From Lachnospiraceae bacterium (lineage in GTDB: Bacteria; Bacillota_A; Clostridia; Lachnospirales; Lachnospiraceae): DNA of 13,050 nt. Of this stretch, positions 6,570-13,050 are shown one piece after another. The stretch covers positions 1-13,050 of the forward strand of contig VSOD01000076.1 of the NCBI GenBank assembly GCA_009774655.1, written 5' to 3'. Both the position numbers and the translations under genes were made by a program. The notes under the pieces were generated by a model that searched no databases, was not told the origin of the DNA, and was given only the letters and a program-made list of their open reading frames with translations. The first letter of the stretch is position 1, and every line of letters begins with the position of its first letter.

Positions 6570-8298
6570 AGATATCCTCCACTAATATATTTACCAACGC
6601 CAAAAATCCGCCGTCCTCCCGGTTGTCCACATAAAGGCCGCTTTTTCCTTTATACCATCTCCTGATTCTGGCATTCGTATTGGCAAGGCCGTGTATTTCT
6701 TCCGAATTAATCTCTTCTATACTAATCTTTCGCTTCAATTCCATCAATTCATCTTCTTTCAGACCATCCCCGTTATCTTCAACACAAAAGCTGAAATAAC
6801 CGTCCTGATAGTCTGTCCTTATCCTGATCATACCCCCTTCCAGACAGTTCTTCATGCCATGTTCATAAGCATTTTCCACTAATGGCTGCAGGATCAGGGG
6901 AATAATCTTTAAATCTTTCGCCTTATCCGGTACCGGCTCCATAAACACATGAATCCGTTCTCCGAAGCGCGCCTTCTGGATCTCCAGGTAATCATTGATA
7001 TGCTCAATTTCCTGCTCTAAACTGACAAAGCAGTCATTCGTTCTTGTTATATATTGATAATATTTAGACAAATGCCTGGCGAAAGAAGCAATCGTCTCAT
7101 TCTCCTCCGCGCGCGCCATCCGATAGATCATAAAGATACTGTTGTACAGAAAATGAGGCCGGATCTGGTATTGCAGCTGCCGAAACTCCGCCAGCCGCGC
7201 CTGGTATTTCATTTCCATATTTTCTCTGCTCAGTTCCTCCACATGCGAAATAACCTGGTTATATCTCTTATAAATAACTGCCAACTCATCCGTTTCATCT
7301 TCTTCGATAAAATAATGGTTGTTCCTGTCCTCCATCGCATCGATGATCCTGTCCATAGGTTTTACCAGTTTGCGCTCCACATAGAACGTATAAGACAGGA
7401 AAAGAACAATGACTAACAAGGTCAATCCTGCATTCAGCAGCAAAAAGAAGGACAACGACCTGCTGATCACACTGTCCGGACAAAAGTAAACGATCCATAT
7501 CCCTGTTCTTGCACTGTAGATGCAGGAACCCAGTTCCTCGCCCCGCACTCTGAAAGCCTGTGCATCCTTATGATCCGCCAGATATGCCCTTACCGCTTCC
7601 AATCTTACCGTATCCGCCTCCGTCTCCACGAAATTCCCGCCGGAACCGGACAGCATATTCCCTTCTTCCGAGAGAAGGTAGATGCTTTCCTCCCCTTCTC
7701 CCAGCATGTCGTTCAGTGTATGGTTCAAAGACTCCGGCGACAACGTGATCCGGCAATAATAAGCCGCATTTTTTCTCTCTCCTTTCAACGCCTGCACAGG
7801 AAAATAAGAGGTAAATACGATCCCCTCCTCCTCATCTGCATTGATCATCCGGTAATCATAATAGTTATCCCCTTCATAATGCCGCATGATCGGCTGCGAA
7901 TCGCTGATCACAATTCCCTTACGCGGATAATACATTTCTGCCTTATCTACGATCGTGTACATTTCTTTGATCTCAGAAAGCCGCCCGGATATTCTTTTGA
8001 TCAGCAGCGTATTCTCATAATTGCCGGCTCCGCCCCACAAAACATTGAGCTTTGAAGTATTCAGATCAATAAGCACCGTATTCTGAATCTTTAACAGACT
8101 GTCAATATCCTGTTCCATCCGGCTTTGCATATAGGCAGCCTGGGCATCCAGACTGCCAAGCATCTGTTCCAGCAGAATATGTCGGCTGTATGCATTTCCC
8201 AGGATTCCCATCACGTAGAACCCAATGCATACGAAAATGACCGATCCTAATACCTTGCGGGATGTTTTTAACCTGAAGATCATTTTCATTACTGTCAT
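6544..8298 (-). CDS. Sensor histidine kinase, YesM-like (His_kinase/HATPase_c)
   Basis: A 584-residue membrane sensor. The order is a first membrane helix (about residues 16-36), an extracellular sensing region (about 37-275, Cache-like by position), a second helix (about 283-305) and a HAMP-like linker starting KLVKPMDRI. Then comes the His_kinase block LQYQIRPHFLYNSIFMI with the likely phosphorylated H382. The ATPase part has N-box LQPLVENAYEHG (470-481) and VEDNGDGL (506-513), ending with HGLANTNARIRRWY. This is the architecture of kinases that control CUT1 sugar importers in Bacillota. The chosen ATG at 8298 shares one base with the permease stop (TAATG). An ATG three codons later (8289) is equally possible, because the GAAAGGA ribosome site is very close to 8298 and rather far from 8289. 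It overlaps the response regulator gene by 26 bases. The ligand is presumably the transported sugar, or one derived from the same glycan; this is inferred from the neighbourhood. Confidence 0.92.
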   Translation of the reverse strand: MTVMKMIFRLKTSRKVLGSVIFVCIGFYVMGILGNAYSRHILLEQMLGSLDAQAAYMQSRMEQDIDSLLKIQNTVLIDLNTSKLNVLWGGAGNYENTLLIKRISGRLSEIKEMYTIVDKAEMYYPRKGIVISDSQPIMRHYEGDNYYDYRMINADEEEGIVFTSYFPVQALKGERKNAAYYCRITLSPESLNHTLNDMLGEGEESIYLLSEEGNMLSGSGGNFVETEADTVRLEAVRAYLADHKDAQAFRVRGEELGSCIYSARTGIWIVYFCPDSVISRSLSFFLLLNAGLTLLVIVLFLSYTFYVERKLVKPMDRIIDAMEDRNNHYFIEEDETDELAVIYKRYNQVISHVEELSRENMEMKYQARLAEFRQLQYQIRPHFLYNSIFMIYRMARAEENETIASFARHLSKYYQYITRTNDCFVSLEQEIEHINDYLEIQKARFGERIHVFMEPVPDKAKDLKIIPLILQPLVENAYEHGMKNCLEGGMIRIRTDYQDGYFSFCVEDNGDGLKEDELMELKRKISIEEINSEEIHGLANTNARIRRWYKGKSGLYVDNREDGGFLALVNILVEDIYVQSSGGG

Positions 8299-9206
8299 TA
8301 TCCTTTCACAGAGCCAAGTACCATACCCTTTACGAAATATTTCTGTAAAAAGGGATATACCAGCATGATCGGAATGATGGAGAGGAAGATCTGTGAGCAT
8401 TTTATGGTCCGGTCAGAGACGGAGACCAGTGTCTCCCAATCTATGGAAGAACCGGACGTTAAGCTTGACTGGATCACGATCGTCTGCAGATAACTCTGCA
8501 GCGGATACTGAGTCGGCCTGTTCATCAGAATGATACCGTCAAACCAGGAATTCCAGTGGTGCACGATGGAAAACAGACAGATCGTCGCCATAGACGCCTT
8601 GGAAAGCGGCACATAAATCTTTGACATGATCGTCCACTGCCCGGCTCCGTCCATCACCGCCGCCTCTTCCAGTTCCTCCGGAATTCCCCGGAAGAAATTC
8701 AGCATCAGAACAACGCTGAATACCGGTACTGCCCCCGGAAGCACCAGCGCCCATATTGTCCCCAGAAGATTCAGACTCTTGATCGTCATAAACCACGGAA
8801 TCAGACCGCCGTTTAACAACATGGTCAGAAAGAAAAACCAGGCATAGGCCGTTCTGGCTTTAAATCTATGCGTGCTCTTGGACAGTGGATAAGCCGTGAT
8901 CACACACATAAAAACATTGATGGAAACTCCCAGTGCGCATCTGAGAAGCGATACACCCATGGATCGCCAGAAATCGACTCTCATCGCCACATACTTGTAG
9001 GAATTGATCGTAAAATCAACCGGCCAGAGCGTGACCAGTCCTGCCGTCACCGAGGCATTGCCACTCAGCGATATGGCCAGAATATTAATGATCGGCAGAA
9101 TGCAGACCAGAGCCAGCGCGATCAGGAATATCGTATTACATACATGAAAAACCCTGTCCGCCGCAGACATCCTGATTTTATTTGTTTGAGGTTCCTTTTT
9201 CGCCAT
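8298..9206 (-). CDS. Carbohydrate ABC transporter permease, LplC/YtcP type (CUT1)
   Basis: A 302-residue inner-membrane permease with about six hydrophobic segments (for example 25-47, 84-106, 118-138, 150-171, 205-225 and 272-290). It has the EAA loop EELEEAAVMDGAGQWTIMSKIYVP (177-200), which docks the transport ATPase. The end PFLQKYFVKGMVLGSVKG is the classic C-terminus of LplC/YtcP-type permeases. The start at 9206 is preceded by AGGAGGTG, which overlaps the stop codon of the first permease (TAGGAGGTG), so only 10 bases separate the genes. A longer in-frame reading to 9332 has no ribosome site and runs into the other permease. It pairs with the next gene upstream to form the channel of a binding-protein-dependent oligosaccharide importer. 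Confidence 0.93.
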   Translation of the reverse strand: MAKKEPQTNKIRMSAADRVFHVCNTIFLIALALVCILPIINILAISLSGNASVTAGLVTLWPVDFTINSYKYVAMRVDFWRSMGVSLLRCALGVSINVFMCVITAYPLSKSTHRFKARTAYAWFFFLTMLLNGGLIPWFMTIKSLNLLGTIWALVLPGAVPVFSVVLMLNFFRGIPEELEEAAVMDGAGQWTIMSKIYVPLSKASMATICLFSIVHHWNSWFDGIILMNRPTQYPLQSYLQTIVIQSSLTSGSSIDWETLVSVSDRTIKCSQIFLSIIPIMLVYPFLQKYFVKGMVLGSVKG

Positions 9207-9216
9207 TCTGCACCTC

Positions 9217-10140
9217 CTAGAAAACTCTGTAATCAAACAGTTTATATGCCAGATAATAAGATACGGAAATAAAGAAACAGGATACGGCCGACTTAAAGAC
9301 ACCCATAGCCGTGGCCGGACCAAACTGTGCATCTATCATACCGATTCGATAAATAAACGTATCGATGACATCTCCCGTCTCATACACCTGCGGGCTGATC
9401 AGATTCCAGATCTGATCAAATCCGGCATTCAGAATATTACCCAAAGACAATACCGCCATCAATACAATAATCATCCTCATGCCCGGCAATGTAATATGCC
9501 ACATCTTTCGAAACCGTCCCGCACCGTCCATCGTCGCCGCCTCATAAAGACTCTGATCAATCCCCGTAATGGCCGCCAGATAGACGATAGTCCCAAATCC
9601 GAACCCTTTCCAGATATCTGTCCAGATGATCGTTGCCTGAAAATATCTGTTATCCCCCAAAAAAAAGATCGACTCCAGCCCCAGCATATTCAAAAAGCTA
9701 TTTACAATACCACTGGATGGCGACAGAATATCAAGCAGCACACCACTGAAAATAACCCAGGACAGGAAATAGGGCAGATAGATCGCCGTCTGAACCGTCC
9801 TGCGGAATTTAGATGACCGCACCTCATTCAAAAGGATTGCCACAATGATCGGCACCACCAGCGAGAGGATGATCTTCCAAAACGCAATACTGATCGTATT
9901 CCTCAACGCCGCAAGCGCTCCCGGCATGTTAAACAGATATGTAAAGTTCTCAAATCCGATCCATTTCTGATCCCCAAACAGACCCTTGGCCGGTATAAAC
10001 TTCTGAAAAGCAATGACCATCCCGGCCATGGGAATATAACTGAATATAAAAGTCATGATCACACCCGGCAACAACATGATATGAAACGGAAGTTCCTTTT
10101 TCAATCTGATCTGTCTTCTCTGTATCTTTTCTTTTTTCAT
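9217..10140 (-). CDS. Carbohydrate ABC transporter permease, LplB/YtcO type (CUT1)
   Basis: A 307-residue permease with a basic N-terminal tail (KKEKIQRRQIRLKK), then about six membrane segments beginning with FHIMLLPGVIMTFIFSYIPM. The EAA loop SLYEAATMDGAGRFRKMWHI lies at about 197-216, followed by TLPGMR. The family-typical IGFENFTYLF is at 61-70. The ending YKLFDYRVF fits the LplB family. The ATG at 10140 has GGGAGGG a few bases upstream. It is the first permease after the binding protein, separated from it by a 117-base gap holding a strong hairpin. No ATPase gene is found in the window; CUT1 systems of this type commonly use a shared MsmK/UgpC-like ATPase from elsewhere in the genome. 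Confidence 0.93.
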   Translation of the reverse strand: MKKEKIQRRQIRLKKELPFHIMLLPGVIMTFIFSYIPMAGMVIAFQKFIPAKGLFGDQKWIGFENFTYLFNMPGALAALRNTISIAFWKIILSLVVPIIVAILLNEVRSSKFRRTVQTAIYLPYFLSWVIFSGVLLDILSPSSGIVNSFLNMLGLESIFFLGDNRYFQATIIWTDIWKGFGFGTIVYLAAITGIDQSLYEAATMDGAGRFRKMWHITLPGMRMIIVLMAVLSLGNILNAGFDQIWNLISPQVYETGDVIDTFIYRIGMIDAQFGPATAMGVFKSAVSCFFISVSYYLAYKLFDYRVF

Positions 10141-10180
10141 TTTGCCCTCCCTTCCGACAATTGATCTCTTTGACTGACCA

Positions 10181-10210
10181 GCGCAAGGGCAGAAATAACT
10201 GCCCCTGCGC
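10181..10210 (-). promoter_or_regulatory. Stable intergenic RNA hairpin between the binding-protein and permease genes
   Basis: Arms at 10181-10192 and 10199-10210 flank a 6-base loop. Read as minus-strand RNA the stem is 12 continuous pairs with a single G-U wobble (GCGCAGGGGCAG with CTGCCCTTGCGC) and the loop is UUAUUU. The plus-strand reading has an A-C mismatch at that place, so the structure suits transcription on the minus strand. No U-run follows, so this is unlikely to be a full terminator. Its position, about 48 bases past the binding-protein stop and before the permease, is where 3' mRNA-protecting or attenuating hairpins allow more binding protein than permease to be made. Confidence 0.7.
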
Positions 10211-10257
10211 CATAAATTCTATTACCTGTAACAATTTTCCGTCGTATCCCTCTGCTG

Positions 10258-12021
10258 TTACTTTGCTGTAGCATACCACTCATTCACTTCTGCCGTGATC
10301 TGCTCTCCGCCTAATTTGTTAAAACTCTCCACAAAGACATCAAACTCTTCGATCGGAGACTCGCCCATAATGATCTTGGTGAAAGTTTCGTCCCGCATGG
10401 ATTCCAGGGTAGACATTTTCTCGGTCATGGTCTCGGTAGGTGCTCCCGAAAACCGGTTGATATAGATTCTGTCTTCCGAGATCATACGATCAATGGCTGA
10501 ATAGGAACTCGGATCCGGTCCATAAATTCTCTCCCAGCCCCATTCCATACTGGTGCCTTCTCCCGAATAAAACCTGTCTAACTTATCCCAGATAGACTTT
10601 GCCTCTCCGTTTAAGGAATCTGTGGCATCATTGGCTTTGGCCGCTTCGATGTCCCGGAACGCCATTACGTTCTTCAGAGGCATCTGTGTCTGCACAGGTG
10701 ATAATTTCCAAATACTCTCTGCTTCCGGCGGTGCATAATATTTACCGTTATCTCCCGTTTCACCCCAGCACTTTTCGATAAACACATTCGCCATCTTCAC
10801 AACCGCTTCCGGATGCTCGAAATTCTTATTTACAACAAGCCATCTGGAAACACCCACTTCAGCGGAAACCTCCGCCGGATCCCCACTGACGGACACCGGT
10901 TCATAAGCCGTCCACAGCGCATTGTTGTCAAGACTGTAATTGGAATGAAAGTAAACAAGCGGCAGCCACTGCTGTCCATAAGTCACGCCGCACTTTCCTG
11001 CCGCCGCAGTCTCACCGGCCTTGGAAGAATCCATAACGCCAAACTCCGGATCAATACAGCCCTTTTTATAAAGCTCCTGCAGTTTAACCAGCGCTTCCTT
11101 ACATTCCGGCTGAATGCCGCCGTATACCAACTCGCCGTCCTTCTCTACCCAGATCGTCGGATGCGCACCGAATGCATCAAAGAAACCTACGAGACTTCCG
11201 TAATTCCTTGTAAGAACGTTAGGAGCACCTGTCACACCGAGGCCGTATGTGTCATCCACACCGTTCCCGTCAGGATCATCCGTCGTAAACTTCTCGATCA
11301 CGTTGATCAGTTCGTCTATTGTCTTAGGCTGAGATAATCCCAGGTTATCAAGCCAGTCCTGACGGATCCACATCAGATCAACAGAATCGCTGGCTCCGGA
11401 GGATTCCGGTATGCCGCACAGCATGCCGTCCTTCTGCGCCGCAACAAAAGCGGTGTCCCCCTCCTGCATCATCACGCTTTTCGTAAAGTCTGATGCGTAG
11501 GTATCAAAGACCTCTGTCATATCCCAGATCAGTCCCGCATCGGCAAGCTGCATCATCTGAGAAGCAGTAACTTCCATCACGTCCGGCAGTTCTCCGCTGG
11601 CTATGGTCACGTTCACTTTCTGCTCATACTCTGTCCTGCCTTTTACATACCAGTCATAAACTACCTGAACCCCGATCTCTTCCTTATATGTGTCCAGCCA
11701 CATGTTCTCTTCCACAGACTGTCCCGGAAGATTTGCAAGCGCATTGTCATACATATTTTCATCCACCTGCCTTGCAAAATGGATCTCGAGTCCATCCTCA
11801 TATTTTCCGAAAGGATCCACACTCTCCTGTGCCGTCCCCTGATCGTCGGCGCCATCCGTTTCCGCTGTTGCCGTCTCATCGCTTTTCTCTGTTTCCGCCT
11901 CACTGCTCTCCGTTGATGCCGCGGGTGCGCCATCTCCGGCCGCCTTTCCTCCACACCCCGCAAGACTTGCCAGGATAAGCGACTGCACCATCAAAATACT
12001 GAGTACTCTTTTTTTCTTCAT
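10258..12021 (-). CDS. Extracellular solute-binding lipoprotein of a CUT1 (LplA-like) oligosaccharide transporter
   Basis: A 587-residue secreted lipoprotein. Residues 1-22 are a signal peptide (KKKR, then a hydrophobic stretch) ending in the lipobox SLAGC, with C23 as the lipid-modified cysteine. A low-complexity Ala/Ser/Thr/Glu/Asp linker (24-68) tethers the domain. The binding domain (about 75-587) is of the large LplA type. It includes ASGELPDVMEVTASQMMQLADAG (141-163) and DDPDGNGVDDTYGLG (248-262), a calcium-loop-like motif common in this family. The start at 12021 has AAGGAG with about 8-base spacing; a reading to 12048 would add nine residues before the basic signal N-region. It is the first gene of the transport operon, with a promoter-like pair just upstream and a strong hairpin just downstream. 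The sugar cannot be deduced from sequence; a plant or host glycan oligosaccharide is likely. Confidence 0.93.
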   Translation of the reverse strand: MKKKRVLSILMVQSLILASLAGCGGKAAGDGAPAASTESSEAETEKSDETATAETDGADDQGTAQESVDPFGKYEDGLEIHFARQVDENMYDNALANLPGQSVEENMWLDTYKEEIGVQVVYDWYVKGRTEYEQKVNVTIASGELPDVMEVTASQMMQLADAGLIWDMTEVFDTYASDFTKSVMMQEGDTAFVAAQKDGMLCGIPESSGASDSVDLMWIRQDWLDNLGLSQPKTIDELINVIEKFTTDDPDGNGVDDTYGLGVTGAPNVLTRNYGSLVGFFDAFGAHPTIWVEKDGELVYGGIQPECKEALVKLQELYKKGCIDPEFGVMDSSKAGETAAAGKCGVTYGQQWLPLVYFHSNYSLDNNALWTAYEPVSVSGDPAEVSAEVGVSRWLVVNKNFEHPEAVVKMANVFIEKCWGETGDNGKYYAPPEAESIWKLSPVQTQMPLKNVMAFRDIEAAKANDATDSLNGEAKSIWDKLDRFYSGEGTSMEWGWERIYGPDPSSYSAIDRMISEDRIYINRFSGAPTETMTEKMSTLESMRDETFTKIIMGESPIEEFDVFVESFNKLGGEQITAEVNEWYATAK

Positions 12022-12066
12022 CCTACCCTCTCCTTCTGTAAAAAACAAATTTCAATTTACAAGTTA

Positions 12067-12096
12067 ATTGTACTAACAGATCATCCAGGAGAGCAA
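12067..12096 (-). promoter_or_regulatory. Putative promoter of the transport operon
   Basis: On the minus strand TACAAT (plus-strand 12067-12072) matches the -10 consensus at five of six bases and lies 18 bases from a poor -35, TTGCTC (plus-strand 12091-12096). The start point would be near 12060, about 40 bases ahead of the ATG. A weak -35 is expected for a promoter needing an activator such as the AraC-type regulator encoded in the locus. Confidence 0.4.
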
Positions 12097-12120
12097 TTGC
12101 GCATTTTAAACATTTGTTGC

Positions 12121-12167
12121 TTTTTTACAAGTTTTTACTTTTTTGTAGTTCTTTTTCGGCACTTTTT
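12121..12167 (-). promoter_or_regulatory. Phased A-tracts upstream of the transport-operon promoter
   Basis: Five runs of five or six A on the minus strand (T-runs at 12121-12126, 12132-12136, 12139-12144, 12152-12156 and 12163-12167). The centres of four of them (about 123.5, 134, 154 and 165 past 12000) are close to multiples of one helical turn apart. Such phasing bends DNA. It lies roughly 60-105 bases upstream of the predicted start point, where curvature or an UP-like element could help the regulator or polymerase. Confidence 0.4.
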
Positions 12168-12207
12168 ACATTACCCCGAATCGTAAGGTATACGTATTGT
12201 CTATTGA

Positions 12208-12366
12208 ATCCCCAACCAATCAGCCATTCTGCAAATTTGTGAACGATTTGGCAGAGTTTTCATGGACAAGTTAAAATCAGCATATGAAAATGGTTCGGAT
12301 ATAAAAAAAATTGCAGGTCACATGGGAAAAATTTATGAGAAGAAGATTTTAGACGTAAGGAATTAA
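12208..12366 (+). other. Possible 3' remnant of an unidentified plus-strand gene
   Basis: After a TGA at 12205 the plus strand stays open for 52 codons to TAA at 12366. It contains an ATG at 12262 and a 34-residue reading with lysine- and glutamate-rich, protein-like composition (ending GKIYEKKILDVRN). There is no good ribosome site and I recognise no family. It would be the only plus-strand gene in the window. It may be the tail of a decayed gene or chance. Confidence 0.2.
12228..12255. repeat. Imperfect inverted repeat in the upstream region
   Basis: TCTGCAAAT (12228-12236) pairs with ATTTGGCAGA (12246-12255) with one bulged G, leaving a 9-base centre. It lies about 210-235 bases upstream of the binding-protein start. 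It could be an operator or a relic structure; there is no T-run to make it a terminator. Confidence 0.25.
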
Positions 12367-12691
12367 TGGAATGAGTGGCAAAAATGGGCGTTGATATAAT
12401 CAGATTACCTGACCGGTTCATAGCACACCATTCTCCTGTTTCTACTATAATCCAATCAATGTCAGTCAGCTATATTATGAATCTCGATACCCTCTGAGTT
12501 CCGTTTAACTCGATCATTCAGTTTAGATACGTTGTTCTTGCTATTGTCTTCATAGAATCACCCGCTTTCAAAAGTTTAATATTTTCATTTTTTTGAAAAT
12601 ATACAGATCGGCACGCTCATCACCATCATCGAACCAAAACAGGAGAAACTCACAGCCGGAGGCGGAACGGGAAAACCGGCAGCAGCAACGG
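12367..12691. other. Intergenic stretch without an intact gene
   Basis: No open reading frame with a ribosome site is convincing here. On the minus strand a short reading (TTC at about 12552 to TGA near 12464) has a hydrophilic, protein-like composition but starts after a stop and is only about 31 codons. From about 12603 the sequence switches abruptly from AT-rich to GC-rich, and on the plus strand reads IQIGTLITIIEPKQEKL without a start. These look like debris of older genes, not functional units. I see no tRNA, riboswitch or CRISPR pattern. Confidence 0.4.
12579..12602. repeat. AT-rich perfect inverted repeat
   Basis: ATATTTTCA and TGAAAATAT form nine perfect pairs around a TTTTTT centre. 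It marks the border between AT-rich spacer and a GC-richer stretch leading to the HxlR gene. It could be part of a weak transcription stop or simply AT-rich chance structure. Confidence 0.3.
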
Positions 12692-13024
12692 CTATTCCCT
12701 GTTATTTTCGCCCCAGACACATAACTGGTCCAGGACTGCCATCAGGGATCTGCCTCTGTCGCTCAGGCTGTATTCGACCTTCGGCGGTATCTGTGGATAT
12801 TCTTTTCTGATGATAAGCCGGTCTGTTTCCAGTTCTTTCAGATTGTTGCTGAGTGTTTTGTCTGACACTTTTTTCAGATACCGTCTTAACTCATTAAATC
12901 TCACAACGTCAAACTCCATCAGACAGTAAAGTATGACCATCTTGTGTTTACCGGATATAAGAGACAGTGTATAGCTGAACCCTGTATCCTCGAAATTTGC
13001 CTCTTCAATATAATTCTTTATCAT
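12692..13024 (-). CDS. HxlR-family winged-helix transcriptional regulator
   Basis: A 110-residue DNA-binding protein covering the whole HxlR domain: SYTLSLISGKHKMVILYCL (17-35), RFNELRRYLKKVSDKTLSNN (42-61), LKELETDRLIIRKEYPQIPP (62-81) and KVEYSLSDRGRSL (82-94), then LDQLCVWGE. Size and motif order are standard. The Cys-Pro usual near the N-terminus in redox-sensing members is replaced here by Gly-Phe (15-16); the remaining cysteines are C34 and C102, so an aldehyde- or redox-sensing role through the usual residue is doubtful. The ATG at 13024 has AAAGGA about 9 bases upstream. It is separated from the sugar operon by about 670 bases, so there is no evidence it controls that operon. HxlR regulators often control a divergent neighbour, which would lie beyond the window. 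Confidence 0.92.
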   Translation of the reverse strand: MIKNYIEEANFEDTGFSYTLSLISGKHKMVILYCLMEFDVVRFNELRRYLKKVSDKTLSNNLKELETDRLIIRKEYPQIPPKVEYSLSDRGRSLMAVLDQLCVWGENNRE

Positions 13025-13050
13025 TTTACGCTTTCCTTTAAGATAGTACT

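Noticed and set aside
8299..8400. Longer histidine-kinase start at 8400
   Set aside because: It would overlap the permease by about 100 bases, places extra residues before the first membrane helix, and no ribosome site supports it.
12239..12252. Possible catabolite-response (cre) site, TGTGAACGATTTGG
   Set aside because: It misses the closing CA of the cre consensus, is not palindromic, and lies about 170 bases upstream of the predicted start point.
12650..12685. Terminator hairpin after the HxlR gene (GCCGG/CCGGC)
   Set aside because: Only five pairs around a large loop and no U-run on the minus strand.
1..13050. CRISPR array, tRNA/rRNA, insertion-sequence ends or transposase
   Set aside because: No regularly spaced repeats, no cloverleaf or rRNA stretch, and no transposase or integrase reading frame were seen on either strand.

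Overview
The window looks like chromosome from a Gram-positive anaerobe of the Bacillota, most likely a gut Lachnospiraceae. This is inferred from the Lpl-type (CUT1) sugar importer, the YesM/YesN-style two-component system, the strong GGAGG ribosome sites and the style of the proteins. No marker gene fixes the species. Every convincing gene lies on the minus strand, so transcription runs from high to low coordinates.

Highest coordinates: an HxlR-family regulator (12692-13024) lies first. It is followed by about 670 bases with no intact gene (12022-12691), which hold the putative promoter of the next gene, phased A-tracts, some inverted repeats and possible gene debris.

Centre (2652-12021): a carbohydrate uptake and processing locus. 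In transcription order it encodes a large lipoprotein solute-binding protein, a stable intergenic hairpin, two CUT1 permeases, a sensor histidine kinase, an AraC-type response regulator and a 733-residue cytosolic protein. That last protein resembles a two-domain (beta-sandwich plus alpha/alpha-barrel) glycosidase or lyase of no family I can name. No ATPase gene is present, which is usual for this transporter type because a shared MsmK/UgpC-like ATPase is encoded elsewhere. The likely working model is that the kinase senses a glycan or sugar outside, the regulator switches on the transporter, and the intracellular enzyme trims the imported oligosaccharide.

Scar (2229-2644): directly downstream of the enzyme is a broken gene. 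Its front matches a DUF4038 (apiosidase-like) hydrolase, it carries a two-base frameshift, and its end looks like the membrane tail of a YesL/DUF624 protein. This suggests the sugar locus was once longer and lost genes by deletion.

Lowest coordinates (72-2118): immediately after the scar is an AT-richer two-gene module with its own promoter. It encodes an AAA/ABC-type ATPase (RloA/AbiLi-like) and an overlapping RloB-family protein (AbiLii-like) with Toprim-like acidic motifs. This is best read as an anti-phage abortive-infection module that landed at the edge of the truncated sugar locus. It is the strongest candidate for an interesting system here.
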